Positions 13,629 through 21,806 of a DNA stretch of 64,000 nt are shown here, in pieces. Below the pieces are notes generated by a model. That model did no database searches. It saw only the letters and a program-made list of their open reading frames with translations, and was not told the DNA's origin. Source of the DNA: Phytohabitans aurantiacus (GTDB lineage: Bacteria; Actinomycetota; Actinomycetes; Mycobacteriales; Micromonosporaceae); assembly GCF_027923225.1 (NCBI RefSeq), contig NZ_BSDI01000013.1, forward strand, positions 96,228 through 160,227, written 5' to 3'. The stretch's first letter is position 1, and each line of letters begins with the position of its first letter. Both the position numbers and the translations under genes were made by a program.

Positions 13629-14479
13629 TGGGTCAGAAGGTTCACCCGCACGGGTTCCGGCTCGGCATCTCGACCGACTGGAAGTCCCGCTGGTACGCGG
13701 ACAAGCTCTACAAGGACTACATCGCGGAGGACGTCAAGATCCGCCGGATGATGTCCAAGGGGCTTGAGCGTGCCGGCATCTCGAAGGTCGACATCGAGCG
13801 GACTCGCGACCGGGTGCGCGTCGACATCCACACCGCCCGGCCGGGCATCGTCATCGGCCGCAAGGGCGCTGAGGCCGACCGCATCCGTGGCGAGCTGGAG
13901 AAGCTGACCGGCAAGCAAGTGCAGCTCAACATCCTCGAGGTGAAGAGCCCCGAGTCGGACGCCCAGCTCGTCGCGCAGGGCGTGGCCGAGCAGCTGTCCA
14001 GCCGGGTCAGCTTCCGCCGGGCGATGCGTAAGGCCATGCAGTCCGCGATGAAGAACCCGATCGTTCGGGGCATCCGGGTGCAGGTCTCGGGCCGCCTGGG
14101 CGGCGCCGAGATGAGCCGCACCGAGTTCTACCGCGAGGGCCGCGTGCCTCTGCACACCCTGCGGGCCAACATCGAGTACGGCTTCTTCGAGGCGCGTACC
14201 ACCTTCGGCCGGATCGGCGTGAAGGTCTGGATCTACAAGGGTGACGCCGTGCCGGGTCGCGAGGCTCCGGCCGAGGCGGGCCCGCCGCGTCCGCGCCGCG
14301 ACCGTGGTGACCGTCCCGACCGTCCGCGTCGTGGCCGTTCCGGTTCGTCGGGCACGACCGCCGGCGGCACCGAGGCGGGTCGTGCCGCGGCTGCGGCTTC
14401 CGCCGCGGCCGCCGAGCAGACCGCGCCCGCCGCGGAGGCTGCGCCCGCTACGGCGCCGAGTGAGCAGCAGGAGGGCTGA
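13628..14479 (+). CDS. rpsC: 30S ribosomal protein S3 with extended C-terminus
   Basis: S3 (283 aa) forms part of the mRNA entry channel and has helicase-related activity. A KH domain with GIVIGRKGAEADRIR is visible at about residues 75-90, followed by the S3 C-terminal domain to about 210. An extra tail of about 70 residues, first Arg/Pro-rich and then Ala-rich, extends it beyond the roughly 210-230 residues of most bacteria. It overlaps rplV by one base and ends three bases before rplP. Confidence 0.96.
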   Translation: MGQKVHPHGFRLGISTDWKSRWYADKLYKDYIAEDVKIRRMMSKGLERAGISKVDIERTRDRVRVDIHTARPGIVIGRKGAEADRIRGELEKLTGKQVQLNILEVKSPESDAQLVAQGVAEQLSSRVSFRRAMRKAMQSAMKNPIVRGIRVQVSGRLGGAEMSRTEFYREGRVPLHTLRANIEYGFFEARTTFGRIGVKVWIYKGDAVPGREAPAEAGPPRPRRDRGDRPDRPRRGRSGSSGTTAGGTEAGRAAAAASAAAAEQTAPAAEAAPATAPSEQQEG

Positions 14480-14482
14480 CAC

Positions 14483-14908
14483 ATGCTGATGCCGCGTAAG
14501 CCCCCGAAGGGCTTCCGCAAGCCGCACCACCCGTCGCGTACGGGTGCGAGCAAGGGCGGCAACCGGGTGGTCTTCGGCGAGTTTGGTATCCAGGCTCTGG
14601 AGCCCGCCTACGTGACGAACCGGCAGATCGAGTCGGCGCGTATCGCGATGACCCGTCACATCAAGCGTGGTGGCAAGGTCTGGATCACGGTCTTCCCGGA
14701 CCAGGCCCTGACCAAGAAGCCTGCCGAAACCCGGATGGGTTCCGGTAAGGGTTCGCCGGAGTGGTGGGTCGCCAACGTCAAGCCGGGACGGGTGCTCTTC
14801 GAGATGTCCTTCCCGAACGAGACGATCGCGCGAGAGGCGATGCGCCGCGCGATCCACAAGCTTCCGATGAAGTGCCGCATCGTGACGCGCGAAGTGGGTG
14901 AAGTCTGA
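14483..14908 (+). CDS. rplP: 50S ribosomal protein L16
   Basis: L16 (141 aa) binds between the A- and P-site regions of the 50S subunit and is added late in assembly. The start MLMPRKPPKGFRKPHHP corresponds to the usual MLxPRR/K block. GKVWITVFPDQALTKKPAETRMGSGKG is the conserved core, written here in parts: it runs from residue ~67 to ~93. The TGA overlaps the rpmC ATG by one base. Length is normal. Confidence 0.96.
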   Translation: MLMPRKPPKGFRKPHHPSRTGASKGGNRVVFGEFGIQALEPAYVTNRQIESARIAMTRHIKRGGKVWITVFPDQALTKKPAETRMGSGKGSPEWWVANVKPGRVLFEMSFPNETIAREAMRRAIHKLPMKCRIVTREVGEV

Positions 14909-15144
14909 TGGCAGCGGGCACCAAGGCCGCTGAGCTGCGCGAGCTTCCGGACGAGGAGCTCGTGGCGCAGCTGCGGGAGGCCAAGGCGGAGCTGTTCAAC
15001 CTCCGGGTGCAGAACGCGACCGGTCAGCTTGACAACAACCGCCGGCTGCAGGTCATCCGTCGGGAGATCGCCCGGATTTACACGATCATGCGTGAGCGTG
15101 AGCTGGGGCTCTCGGCCGCGCCGACTGAGGTGACTGCGTCATGA
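14908..15144 (+). CDS. rpmC: 50S ribosomal protein L29
   Basis: L29 (78 aa) is a two-helix protein beside L23 at the tunnel exit. The helical-hairpin signature ELRELPDEELVAQLREAK, followed by ELFNLRVQNATGQLDN and RREIARIYTIMRERE, is clear. It overlaps rplP by one base and rpsQ by four bases. The C-terminal tail is about ten residues longer than the E. coli protein. Confidence 0.95.
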   Translation: MAAGTKAAELRELPDEELVAQLREAKAELFNLRVQNATGQLDNNRRLQVIRREIARIYTIMRERELGLSAAPTEVTAS

Positions 15145-15410
15145 GCGAAAACACTGTGCAGCGCAACCAGCGCAAGGTCCGCGAGGGCCTCGTCGTGAGC
15201 GACAAGATGGACAAGACCGTGGTCGTCGAGGTCGAAGACCGGGTCAAGCACCCGCTGTACGGCAAGGTCATCCGCCGTACCAGCAAGCTGAAGGTGCACG
15301 ACGAGCAGAACGCGTGCGGCATCGGCGACCGCGTGCTGCTGATGGAGACCCGCCCGCTGTCCGCTACCAAGCGGTGGCGGGTCGTGGAGATCCTCGAGAA
15401 GGCCAAGTAG
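15141..15410 (+). CDS. rpsQ: 30S ribosomal protein S17
   Basis: S17 (89 aa) is an OB-fold protein that organises the 5' domain of 16S rRNA. REGLVVSDKMDKTVVVEVE and KLKVHDEQNACGIGDRVLL match the family. ATG 15141 overlaps the rpmC stop (ATGA). It is the last gene before a 57-base spacer and so probably the end of the S10 operon, although no terminator hairpin is visible and read-through into rplN is likely. Confidence 0.96.
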   Translation: MSENTVQRNQRKVREGLVVSDKMDKTVVVEVEDRVKHPLYGKVIRRTSKLKVHDEQNACGIGDRVLLMETRPLSATKRWRVVEILEKAK

Positions 15411-15467
15411 CAAAGCCGACCGTTCCGCCAAGCTCCCTGGGAGAACTGGCAGACATAGGAGTTTGAC

Positions 15468-15836
15468 GTGATTCAGCAGGAGTCGCGACTGCGCGTCGCC
15501 GACAACACGGGTGCTCGGGAAATCCTGTGCATCCGGGTTCTCGGTGGCTCGGGTCGGCGCTACGCCGGCATCGGCGACGTCATCGTGGCCACGGTCAAGG
15601 ACGCGATCCCCGGGGCGGGTGTCAAGAAGGGCGACGTCGTCAAGGCGGTCGTCGTGCGCACCGCCAAGGAGAAGCGGCGGCCCGACGGGTCGTACATCCG
15701 CTTCGACGAGAACGCGGCCGTCATCATCAAGGACGGCGGCGACCCCCGCGGCACCCGTATCTTCGGCCCGGTTGGGCGCGAGCTGCGGGACAAGCGGTTC
15801 ATGAAGATCATCTCGTTGGCACCGGAGGTGCTCTAA
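15468..15836 (+). CDS. rplN: 50S ribosomal protein L14
   Basis: L14 (122 aa) sits at the subunit interface and is where the silencing factor RsfS binds in other bacteria. MIQQESRLRVADNTGAREIL and the C-terminal FMKIISLAPEVL are diagnostic. It starts at GTG 15468 with AGGAG upstream (around 15459-15463). It begins the spc group. rplX follows after two bases. Confidence 0.97.
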   Translation: MIQQESRLRVADNTGAREILCIRVLGGSGRRYAGIGDVIVATVKDAIPGAGVKKGDVVKAVVVRTAKEKRRPDGSYIRFDENAAVIIKDGGDPRGTRIFGPVGRELRDKRFMKIISLAPEVL

Positions 15837-15838
15837 CC

Positions 15839-16153
15839 GTGAAGGTTAAGAAGGGCGACACGGTCGAGGTCATCGCCGGCAAGGACAAGGGTGCCCGGGG
15901 CAAGGTCATCGCGGCCTACCCGCGGCAGGACAAGGTCATCGTCGAGGGCGTGAACCGCGTCAAGAAGCACACCCGCATCCGCACCACCCAGCGCGGTGCG
16001 AAGACCGGTGGCATCGTCACCCAGGAAGCCGCGATCCACGTTTCGAACGTGGCTGTCGTGGACTCCGACGGCAAGCCGACCCGCGTCGGTTTCCGGGTCG
16101 ACGAGAACGGCCAGAAGGTCCGCATCTCGCGCCGTACCGGTAAGGACCTGTGA
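15839..16153 (+). CDS. rplX: 50S ribosomal protein L24
   Basis: L24 (104 aa) starts early 50S assembly. The KOW motif is seen at KKGDTVEVIAGKDKGARGKV near the N-terminus. GTG 15839, two bases after rplN, gives MKVKKGDTVEVIAGKDKG. A longer upstream extension in this frame runs through rplN and is not real. The TGA overlaps the start of rplE. Confidence 0.96.
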   Translation: MKVKKGDTVEVIAGKDKGARGKVIAAYPRQDKVIVEGVNRVKKHTRIRTTQRGAKTGGIVTQEAAIHVSNVAVVDSDGKPTRVGFRVDENGQKVRISRRTGKDL

Positions 16154-16716
16154 TGACTGCCCCTGTGAAGACTCTCCCGCGCCTCAAGGAGCGGTACCGC
16201 AACGAGATCGTGGCGCAGTTGAAGGAGCAGCACAACTACGCCAACCCGATGCAGGTGCCCGGCCTGGTCAAGATCGTCGTCAACATGGGTGTCGGCGAGG
16301 CCGCTCGTGACGCCAAGCTGATCGACGGCGCGGTCCGCGATCTCGCCACGATCACCGGCCAGAAGCCGCTGGTGCGTCGGGCCAAGAAGTCGATCGCGCA
16401 GTTCAAGCTGCGCGAGGGCATGCCGATCGGCGCCAAGGTGACGCTCCGCGGCGACCGCATGTGGGAGTTCCTGGACCGCCTGCTGTCGATCGCGCTCCCG
16501 CGTATCCGCGACTTCCGTGGTCTCGACGCCCGCAAGCTCGACGGCAACGGCAACTACACGTTCGGTCTGACCGAGCAGTCGGTGTTCCACGAGATCGACC
16601 AGGACCGGATCGATCGTGTCCGGGGCATGGACATCACGGTGGTCACCACGGCCACGACCGATGACGAGGGCCGGGCGCTGCTCAAGCTCCTGGGCTTCCC
16701 GTTCAAGGAGAACTGA
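16150..16716 (+). CDS. rplE: 50S ribosomal protein L5
   Basis: L5 (188 aa) binds 5S rRNA in the central protuberance. PRLKERYRNEIVAQLKEQ, NPMQVPGLVKIVVNMGVGEA and GMDITVVTTATTDDEGRALL are characteristic. Two adjacent starts are possible: GTG 16150 and ATG 16153. Both overlap the rplX stop codon, and the ATG is equally plausible. rpsZ follows after four bases. Confidence 0.96.
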   Translation: MMTAPVKTLPRLKERYRNEIVAQLKEQHNYANPMQVPGLVKIVVNMGVGEAARDAKLIDGAVRDLATITGQKPLVRRAKKSIAQFKLREGMPIGAKVTLRGDRMWEFLDRLLSIALPRIRDFRGLDARKLDGNGNYTFGLTEQSVFHEIDQDRIDRVRGMDITVVTTATTDDEGRALLKLLGFPFKEN

Positions 16717-16720
16717 GTTA

Positions 16721-16906
16721 ATGGCGAAGAAGGCGCTGATCCTGAAAGCGGCCGCGAAGCCGAAGTTCTCGGTGCGCGCATACACCCGGTGCCAGCGTTG
16801 CGGGCGTCCGAAGGCGGTCTACCGCAAGTTCGGTCTCTGCCGGGTCTGCATCCGGGAGATGGCTCACCGCGGTGAGCTGCCAGGCGTTTCCAAGGCATCT
16901 TGGTAG
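16721..16906 (+). CDS. rpsZ: 30S ribosomal protein S14, zinc-binding type Z
   Basis: This 61-aa protein is the short, zinc-binding form of S14. Cys24, Cys27, Cys40 and Cys43 form the zinc site (CQRC and CRVC). ATG 16721 gives MAKKALILKAAAKPKFSVRA. Some actinobacteria carry a second, longer Cys-free S14 elsewhere that replaces this one under zinc limitation; none is in this window. It lies between rplE and rpsH, the usual spc position. Confidence 0.96.
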   Translation: MAKKALILKAAAKPKFSVRAYTRCQRCGRPKAVYRKFGLCRVCIREMAHRGELPGVSKASW

Positions 16907-16970
16907 AACTTCTCTTCGCCGTAGGCCCGGCGGGGCTGGGAACCGCGGCGAGAAAGGCTGATTCACACCC

Positions 16971-17378
16971 ATGACGATGACTGACCCGATCGCAGACATG
17001 CTCACGCGTCTGCGTAACGCCAACCAGGCGTACCACGACCGGGTGACGATGCCCTACTCGAAGATCAAGGCGAACATCGCCGAGGTCCTCAAGGCCGAGG
17101 GTTACATCGCCGCCTGGTCTGTCGAGGAGCCCGAGGAGGGTGTCGTCGGCAAGCGACTGAACGTCGAGCTCAAGTACGGCCAGAGCCGCGAGCGCAGCCT
17201 CGCCGGCATCCGCCGCGTGTCCAAGCCCGGCCTGCGCGTGTACGCGAAGTCGCCGGAGCTGCCGCGTGTTCTCGGCGGCCTGGGCGTAGCGATCATCTCG
17301 ACGTCTCAGGGACTGCTCACCGACCGGCAGGCCCGCAAGCGAGGGGTGGGCGGGGAAGTCCTCGCCTACGTCTGGTGA
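16971..17378 (+). CDS. rpsH: 30S ribosomal protein S8
   Basis: S8 (135 aa) binds the central domain of 16S rRNA and represses the spc operon in E. coli. TMTDPIADMLTRLRNANQAYHD and the C-terminal STSQGLLTDRQARKRGVGGE match the family. Its start is ATG 16971 (a second ATG two codons later is possible). A 64-base spacer separates it from rpsZ. Confidence 0.96.
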   Translation: MTMTDPIADMLTRLRNANQAYHDRVTMPYSKIKANIAEVLKAEGYIAAWSVEEPEEGVVGKRLNVELKYGQSRERSLAGIRRVSKPGLRVYAKSPELPRVLGGLGVAIISTSQGLLTDRQARKRGVGGEVLAYVW

Positions 17379-17390
17379 GGAAGATCTACC

Positions 17391-17933
17391 ATGTCGCGAA
17401 TCGGACGTAAGTCGATCCCGGTCCCCGCGGGCGTCGACGTCACCATCGACGGCCGGACCGTCAAGGTCAAGGGCCCCAAGGGCGAGCTCTCGCACACCGT
17501 CGCCGAGCCGATCTCGGTCGAGCGCGGCGACGACGGCCAGCTGAACGTCATCCGGCCGAACGACGAGCGCAAGGCCAAGGAGCTGCACGGCCTCTCCCGC
17601 ACCCTGGTCGCCAACATGATCCTTGGCGTGACCGAGGGATACCGGAAGAGCCTGGAGATCGCTGGCACCGGTTACCGGGTCACGGCCAAGGGCAAGGACC
17701 TCGAGTTCGCCCTCGGCTTCTCGCACCCGGTACTGGTCGAGGCGCCGGACGGCATCACCTTCACGGTGGAGCGGCCGACCCTCTTCCACGTGGCCGGCAT
17801 CGACAAGCAGCAGGTCGGCGAGGTTGCCGCCAACATTCGGAAGATCCGCCCGCCGGAGCCCTACAAGGGCAAGGGCGTCAAGTACCAGGGCGAGGTCATC
17901 CGCCGTAAGGCTGGAAAGGCAGGTAAGAAGTGA
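17391..17933 (+). CDS. rplF: 50S ribosomal protein L6
   Basis: L6 (180 aa) has two repeated domains and contacts the factor-binding region. MSRIGRKSIPVPAGVDVTID and the C-terminal KIRPPEPYKGKGVKYQGEVI are diagnostic. The start is ATG 17391. Its stop overlaps the rplR GTG by four bases. Confidence 0.97.
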   Translation: MSRIGRKSIPVPAGVDVTIDGRTVKVKGPKGELSHTVAEPISVERGDDGQLNVIRPNDERKAKELHGLSRTLVANMILGVTEGYRKSLEIAGTGYRVTAKGKDLEFALGFSHPVLVEAPDGITFTVERPTLFHVAGIDKQQVGEVAANIRKIRPPEPYKGKGVKYQGEVIRRKAGKAGKK

Positions 17934-18319
17934 GCGCGACTCTGCTTAAGCGCCGCCGCGGTGTCGCCGCGCAGCGCGCCGTCGGGCGGGCGCGTCGGCA
18001 CTTCCGCGTCCGCAAGAACGTGCTCGGCTCGTCCGAGCGTCCGCGCCTCGTGGTCACGCGTTCGTTGCGGCACATCACTGCTCAGGTCGTCGACGACACC
18101 AAGGGGCACACCCTGGCGTCCGCCTCGACGCTGGACGTGTCCATCCGTAGCGCCGAGGGCGACAAGAGCGCGCTCGCCGGCAAGGTGGGTACGTTGCTCG
18201 CCGAGCGGGCCAAGGCCGCGGGCATCTCCCAGGTCGTCTTCGACCGCGGTGGCAACAAGTACGCGGGGCGCATCGCCGCCCTCGCGGACGCCGCCCGCGA
18301 AGCCGGACTCGAGTTTTAG
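17930..18319 (+). CDS. rplR: 50S ribosomal protein L18
   Basis: L18 (129 aa) binds 5S rRNA together with L5. RRHFRVRKNVLGSSERPRL and the C-terminal FDRGGNKYAGRIAALADAAR match the family. GTG 17930 overlaps the rplF TGA (GTGA). rpsE follows after 12 bases. Confidence 0.96.
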   Translation: MSATLLKRRRGVAAQRAVGRARRHFRVRKNVLGSSERPRLVVTRSLRHITAQVVDDTKGHTLASASTLDVSIRSAEGDKSALAGKVGTLLAERAKAAGISQVVFDRGGNKYAGRIAALADAAREAGLEF

Positions 18320-18331
18320 GAAGGAAAACCA

Positions 18332-18952
18332 ATGCCAGGTCAGCAGCGCCGCGGCGGCGGGTCCGGTAACACCGAAGGTGGCGGCCGTCGCGAAGGTCGC
18401 GGTCGGGGTCGTGACGGGGGCAACGCGCCCGTCGAGAAGACCCCGCATCTCGAGCGAGTAGTCACCATCAACCGGGTTGCCAAGGTCGTCAAGGGCGGCC
18501 GCCGGTTCAGCTTCACCGCGCTGGTCGTGGTGGGCGACGGCGACGGCACGGTCGGCGTCGGCTACGGCAAGGCCAAGGAGGTGCCGGCCGCGATCGCCAA
18601 GGGCGTCGAGGAGGCCAAGAAGCACTTCTTCAAGGTGCCCCGCATCGCCGCCACGATCCCGCACCCCGTGCAGGGCGAAGACGCCGCCGGCGTCGTCCTG
18701 CTCAAGCCGGCCTCTGCCGGTACCGGTGTCATCGCCGGTGGCCCGGTGCGTGCCGTGCTGGAGTGCGCGGGCATCCACGACGTGCTCTCCAAGAGCCTCG
18801 GCTCGTCCAACCCGATCAACATCGTGCACGCCACGGTCCGGGCCCTGAAGAGCCTGGAGGCGCCCGAGGCGGTCGCCGCCCGTCGTGGCCTGCCGGTCGA
18901 GGATGTCGCGCCCGCGGCGATGCTCGCGGCTCGTGCGGGGGTGGGGGCGTAA
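18332..18952 (+). CDS. rpsE: 30S ribosomal protein S5 with Gly/Arg-rich N-terminus
   Basis: S5 (206 aa) helps decoding accuracy. The first 40 residues are a Gly/Arg-rich extension (MPGQQRRGGGSGNTEGGGRR and on), commonly seen in actinobacteria. The double-stranded RNA-binding core begins at ERVVTINRVAKVVKGGRRF, and the second domain carries TGVIAGGPVRAVLECAGI. AAGGAAAA precedes ATG 18332. The TAA overlaps the rpmD ATG by one base. Confidence 0.96.
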   Translation: MPGQQRRGGGSGNTEGGGRREGRGRGRDGGNAPVEKTPHLERVVTINRVAKVVKGGRRFSFTALVVVGDGDGTVGVGYGKAKEVPAAIAKGVEEAKKHFFKVPRIAATIPHPVQGEDAAGVVLLKPASAGTGVIAGGPVRAVLECAGIHDVLSKSLGSSNPINIVHATVRALKSLEAPEAVAARRGLPVEDVAPAAMLAARAGVGA

Positions 18953-19134
18953 TGGCACGCCTTAAGGTCACCCAGGTCCGGTCCGAGATCGGCTCCAAGC
19001 GCAACCAGCGGGACTCGCTGCGGTCGCTCGGGCTGAAGCGGATCAATGACGTGGTGGTCAAGGAGGACCGCCCCGAAATCCGGGGCATGATCTTCACGGT
19101 GAACCACCTCGTGAAGGTCGAGGAGGTCGAGTAA
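18952..19134 (+). CDS. rpmD: 50S ribosomal protein L30
   Basis: L30 (60 aa) is a small 50S protein missing from some bacterial groups but typical in this operon. MARLKVTQVRSEIGSKRNQR and LGLKRINDVVVKEDRPEIRG fit the family. ATG 18952 overlaps the rpsE stop (TAATG), and its own stop overlaps rplO in the same way. Confidence 0.95.
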   Translation: MARLKVTQVRSEIGSKRNQRDSLRSLGLKRINDVVVKEDRPEIRGMIFTVNHLVKVEEVE

Positions 19135-19580
19135 TGACGATCATCAAGGTCCACCACCTCCGGCCCGCCCCGGGCGCCAAGACCGACAAGACCCGTGTGG
19201 GTCGCGGTGAGGGCTCCAAGGGCAAGACGGCCGGTCGCGGTACCAAGGGCTCGAAGGCCCGGAAGAACATCTCGGCGGCGTTCGAGGGTGGGCAGATGCC
19301 GATCCACATGCGCCTGCCGAAGCTGAAGGGCTTCAAGAACAAGAACAAGGTCGTGTTCCAGGTCGTCAACCTGGACCGGCTGGCCGAGCTGTTCCCGCAG
19401 GGCGGCGAGGTCGGTCCGATCGAGCTGGTGCAGGCGGGCGCGGTCCGCAAGGGCCAGCCGGTCAAGGTACTCGGCACGGGCGACCTGGGTGGCGTCACGC
19501 TCCAGGTGTCGGCGCACGCTTTCAGCGCGTCGGCCAAGGAGAAGATCACTGCCGCAGGTGGCGCGGTCACCGAGCTGTAG
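19134..19580 (+). CDS. rplO: 50S ribosomal protein L15
   Basis: L15 (148 aa) is a late-assembling 50S protein. VHHLRPAPGAKTDKTRVGRG, the Gly-rich stretch KGKTAGRGTKGSKARK, and FEGGQMPIHMRLPKLKGFKN are typical. It is the last gene of the spc operon: a strong hairpin follows within 16 bases, so secY probably has its own transcription start. In E. coli secY is cotranscribed with rplO, so the break is notable. Confidence 0.96.
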   Translation: MTIIKVHHLRPAPGAKTDKTRVGRGEGSKGKTAGRGTKGSKARKNISAAFEGGQMPIHMRLPKLKGFKNKNKVVFQVVNLDRLAELFPQGGEVGPIELVQAGAVRKGQPVKVLGTGDLGGVTLQVSAHAFSASAKEKITAAGGAVTEL

Positions 19581-19595
19581 CGAGAGAGTGCGGAC

Positions 19596-19635
19596 GTGGC
19601 GCCCGATCAGTTGCCTGGCGACTGACGGGCGCCAC
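19596..19635 (+). terminator. spc-operon terminator between rplO and secY
   Basis: GTGGCGCCCG (19596-19605) pairs perfectly with CGGGCGCCAC (19626-19635). After a one-base bulge the stem continues with TCAGT/ACTGA and a 9-base loop. It starts 16 bases after the rplO stop. There is no long T-run. Confidence 0.75.
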
Positions 19636-19642
19636 GCCCTAC

Positions 19643-19671
19643 TATCTGGTGTTTCGTCCCGTTAATATAGT
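19643..19671 (+). promoter_or_regulatory. possible secY promoter
   Basis: A consensus-like -10 box TATAGT lies at 19666-19671, in the AT-richest part of the spacer after the spc terminator. The -35 position holds only TATCTG, a poor match. The start of transcription would be near 19678, about 135 bases before the secY TTG. Confidence 0.35.
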
Positions 19672-19813
19672 GACCGGTGTATGTCCCCGGGCGCATCTGC
19701 CCGAACTCACACCGTACTGTTAGAGTCCGTTCCCAGTATGGATATCGGGCGTCCGCCCGGTGCCCAAACCCGCCCCGCCACCTGAGGCGGCCGCCTCGCG
19801 CAGGAGGAAGAAG

Positions 19814-21142
19814 TTGCTCTCCGCGTTTCTCAGTGCGTTCCGCACGCCTGACCTGCGCAAGAAGCTGCTGTTCACGATAGGTATCGTGGCCATCTATCGG
19901 CTCGGCGCGACACTTCCGAGCCCGGGTGTTTCCTACGGCAACGCGCAGAAGTGCATCGAGGCGTTGGAGACCGGCACGCCCGGTGTCTTCACGCTTCTCA
20001 ACCTTTTCTCCGGCGGCGCGCTACTGTCGCTGTCGGTCTTCGCGCTGGGCATCATGCCCTACATCACCGCGTCGATCATCCTGCAGCTGCTCACCGTCGT
20101 GATCCCGCGGCTGGAGCAGCTCCGCAAGGAGGGTCAGGCCGGCCAGGCGAAGATCACCCAGTACACGCGGTACCTGACGCTGGGCCTCGCGATCCTCCAG
20201 TCGTCCGCCTTCGTGGCGCTGGCGCGGTCCGGTCAGCTCTTCAACAACCGGTGCAACGAGTGGCCGCTGATCCCCGAGGGCACCGGAATGCCCATGTGGA
20301 TCACGCTCGTGACGCTGGTCGTCACGATGACCGCCGGCACCGGCGTCGTCATGTGGCTGGGCGAGCTGATCACCGACCGCGGCGTCGGCAACGGCATGTC
20401 CGTCCTCATCTTCACCTCGATCGCCGCCCGGCTTCCTTCCGAGGGTTGGTCGATCAAGGAGAGCCAGGGCTGGGACGAGTTCTTCCTGGTCATCGCGCTC
20501 GTTCTCGTGGTCATCACCGCGGTCGTCTTCATCGAGCAGGCGCAGCGGCGCATTCCCGTGCAGTACGCGAAGCGCATGATCGGCCGGCGCATGTACGGCG
20601 GCACCTCGACGTACATCCCGCTCAAGGTCAACCAGGCGGGTGTCATCCCGGTCATCTTCGCGTCGTCCCTGCTGTACCTGCCGCAGCTCGCGCTCCAGTT
20701 CGGCGACCCGAACGACCTCAACAGCTTCGAAGCGTGGATCCAGAACCACCTGGCCAACCCGGCCGACTGGGTCTACATCGTCGTCTACTTCTTCCTGATC
20801 ATCTTCTTCACGTACTTCTACGTCTCGATCACGTTCAACCCGACCGAGGTCGCGGAGAACATGAAGAAGTACGGCGGCTTCGTGCCGGGCATCCGTCCTG
20901 GCAAGCCGACCGCCGAGTACCTCGACTTCATCCTGAGCCGGATCACCCTTCCGGGCTCCCTGTACCTGGGCTTGATCTCGGTCCTGCCGAACTTCTTCTT
21001 CATCTGGCTCGACAGCACCGCCTACCAGAACTTCCCGTTCGGTGGCACCGCCGTGCTGATCATGGTCGGTGTCGGCCTGGAGACGGTTAAGCAGATCGAG
21101 AGCCAGCTCATGCAGCGGAACTACGAAGGGTTCTTGCGGTAG
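19814..21142 (+). CDS. secY: preprotein translocase subunit SecY
   Basis: SecY (442 aa from the chosen start) is the channel subunit of the Sec translocase. Ten membrane segments can be traced from about residue 17 onward, and FRTPDLRKKLLFTIGIVAIY is the typical N-terminal block. I chose TTG 19814 because AGGAGGA (19802-19808) sits just upstream and it gives the family N-terminus MLSAFLSAFRTPDLRKK. A GTG at 19760 would add 18 Pro/Ala/Arg residues and has no ribosome-binding site. adk starts on the base after the stop codon. Confidence 0.95.
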   Translation: MLSAFLSAFRTPDLRKKLLFTIGIVAIYRLGATLPSPGVSYGNAQKCIEALETGTPGVFTLLNLFSGGALLSLSVFALGIMPYITASIILQLLTVVIPRLEQLRKEGQAGQAKITQYTRYLTLGLAILQSSAFVALARSGQLFNNRCNEWPLIPEGTGMPMWITLVTLVVTMTAGTGVVMWLGELITDRGVGNGMSVLIFTSIAARLPSEGWSIKESQGWDEFFLVIALVLVVITAVVFIEQAQRRIPVQYAKRMIGRRMYGGTSTYIPLKVNQAGVIPVIFASSLLYLPQLALQFGDPNDLNSFEAWIQNHLANPADWVYIVVYFFLIIFFTYFYVSITFNPTEVAENMKKYGGFVPGIRPGKPTAEYLDFILSRITLPGSLYLGLISVLPNFFFIWLDSTAYQNFPFGGTAVLIMVGVGLETVKQIESQLMQRNYEGFLR

Positions 21143-21796
21143 ATGAGGTTGGTATTGGTCGGTCCTCCCGGGGCGGGCAAGGGAACCCAGGCCGAGTTCA
21201 TCGCCGCACACCTGGCGGTGCCCAAGATTTCGACGGGAGACATCTTCCGGTCGAACGTCTCGCAGGGCACTCCGCTAGGTGTGGAGGCACGGCGATACAT
21301 GGACGCCGGTCAGCTCGTCCCGGACGAGGTGACGATCAACATGGTGCGCGATCGCCTGGCCGAGCCGGATGCCGCCGACGGCTTCCTGCTCGACGGCTTC
21401 CCGCGCACCACCCCGCAAGCGGTGGCGCTCGACAAGCTGCTGGCTGACCTCGGCACCGCGCTCGACCTCGTGATGGAACTCGTGGTCGACGACGACGAGG
21501 TCATCCGGCGGCTGTCGGGCCGGCGCACCTGTCGTGGCTGCGGCAAGATCTGGCACGTCGAGTTCGACGCCACCACGCACGAAGACGTCTGCGACCGGTG
21601 CGGCGGGCAGCTGTTCCAGCGCGACGACGACAAGCCGGAGACGATCGCCAACCGGCTTGTCGAGTACGCGCAGAAGACCTCGCCGCTGGTCGACTACTAC
21701 GGCGCGCAGGGCAAGCTGGTGGGCATCGACGCGACCGGCCCGGTCGAAGATGTCACGGTGCGAGCGATCGACGCCCTGCGCTCGTACGGCGGTTAG
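21143..21796 (+). CDS. adk: adenylate kinase, zinc-LID type
   Basis: Adenylate kinase (217 aa) interconverts AMP, ADP and ATP. The P-loop GPPGAGKGTQ is at residues 7-16 and LLDGFPRT at 82-89. The long LID carries Cys130, Cys133, Cys150 and Cys153, the structural-zinc form. The ATG directly follows the secY TAG with no gap, so translation is probably coupled. Many actinobacterial adenylate kinases have a short LID without zinc, so the four-Cys long LID is a small point of interest. Confidence 0.96.
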   Translation: MRLVLVGPPGAGKGTQAEFIAAHLAVPKISTGDIFRSNVSQGTPLGVEARRYMDAGQLVPDEVTINMVRDRLAEPDAADGFLLDGFPRTTPQAVALDKLLADLGTALDLVMELVVDDDEVIRRLSGRRTCRGCGKIWHVEFDATTHEDVCDRCGGQLFQRDDDKPETIANRLVEYAQKTSPLVDYYGAQGKLVGIDATGPVEDVTVRAIDALRSYGG

Positions 21797-21806
21797 CCTC
21801 AGTCTT
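21794..21806 (+). promoter_or_regulatory. candidate leaderless -10 box for map
   Basis: TAGCCT (21794-21799) overlaps the adk stop codon and lies seven bases before the map ATG. No Shine-Dalgarno is present. No matching -35 was found, so the call rests on the -10 and the spacing alone. Confidence 0.35.
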
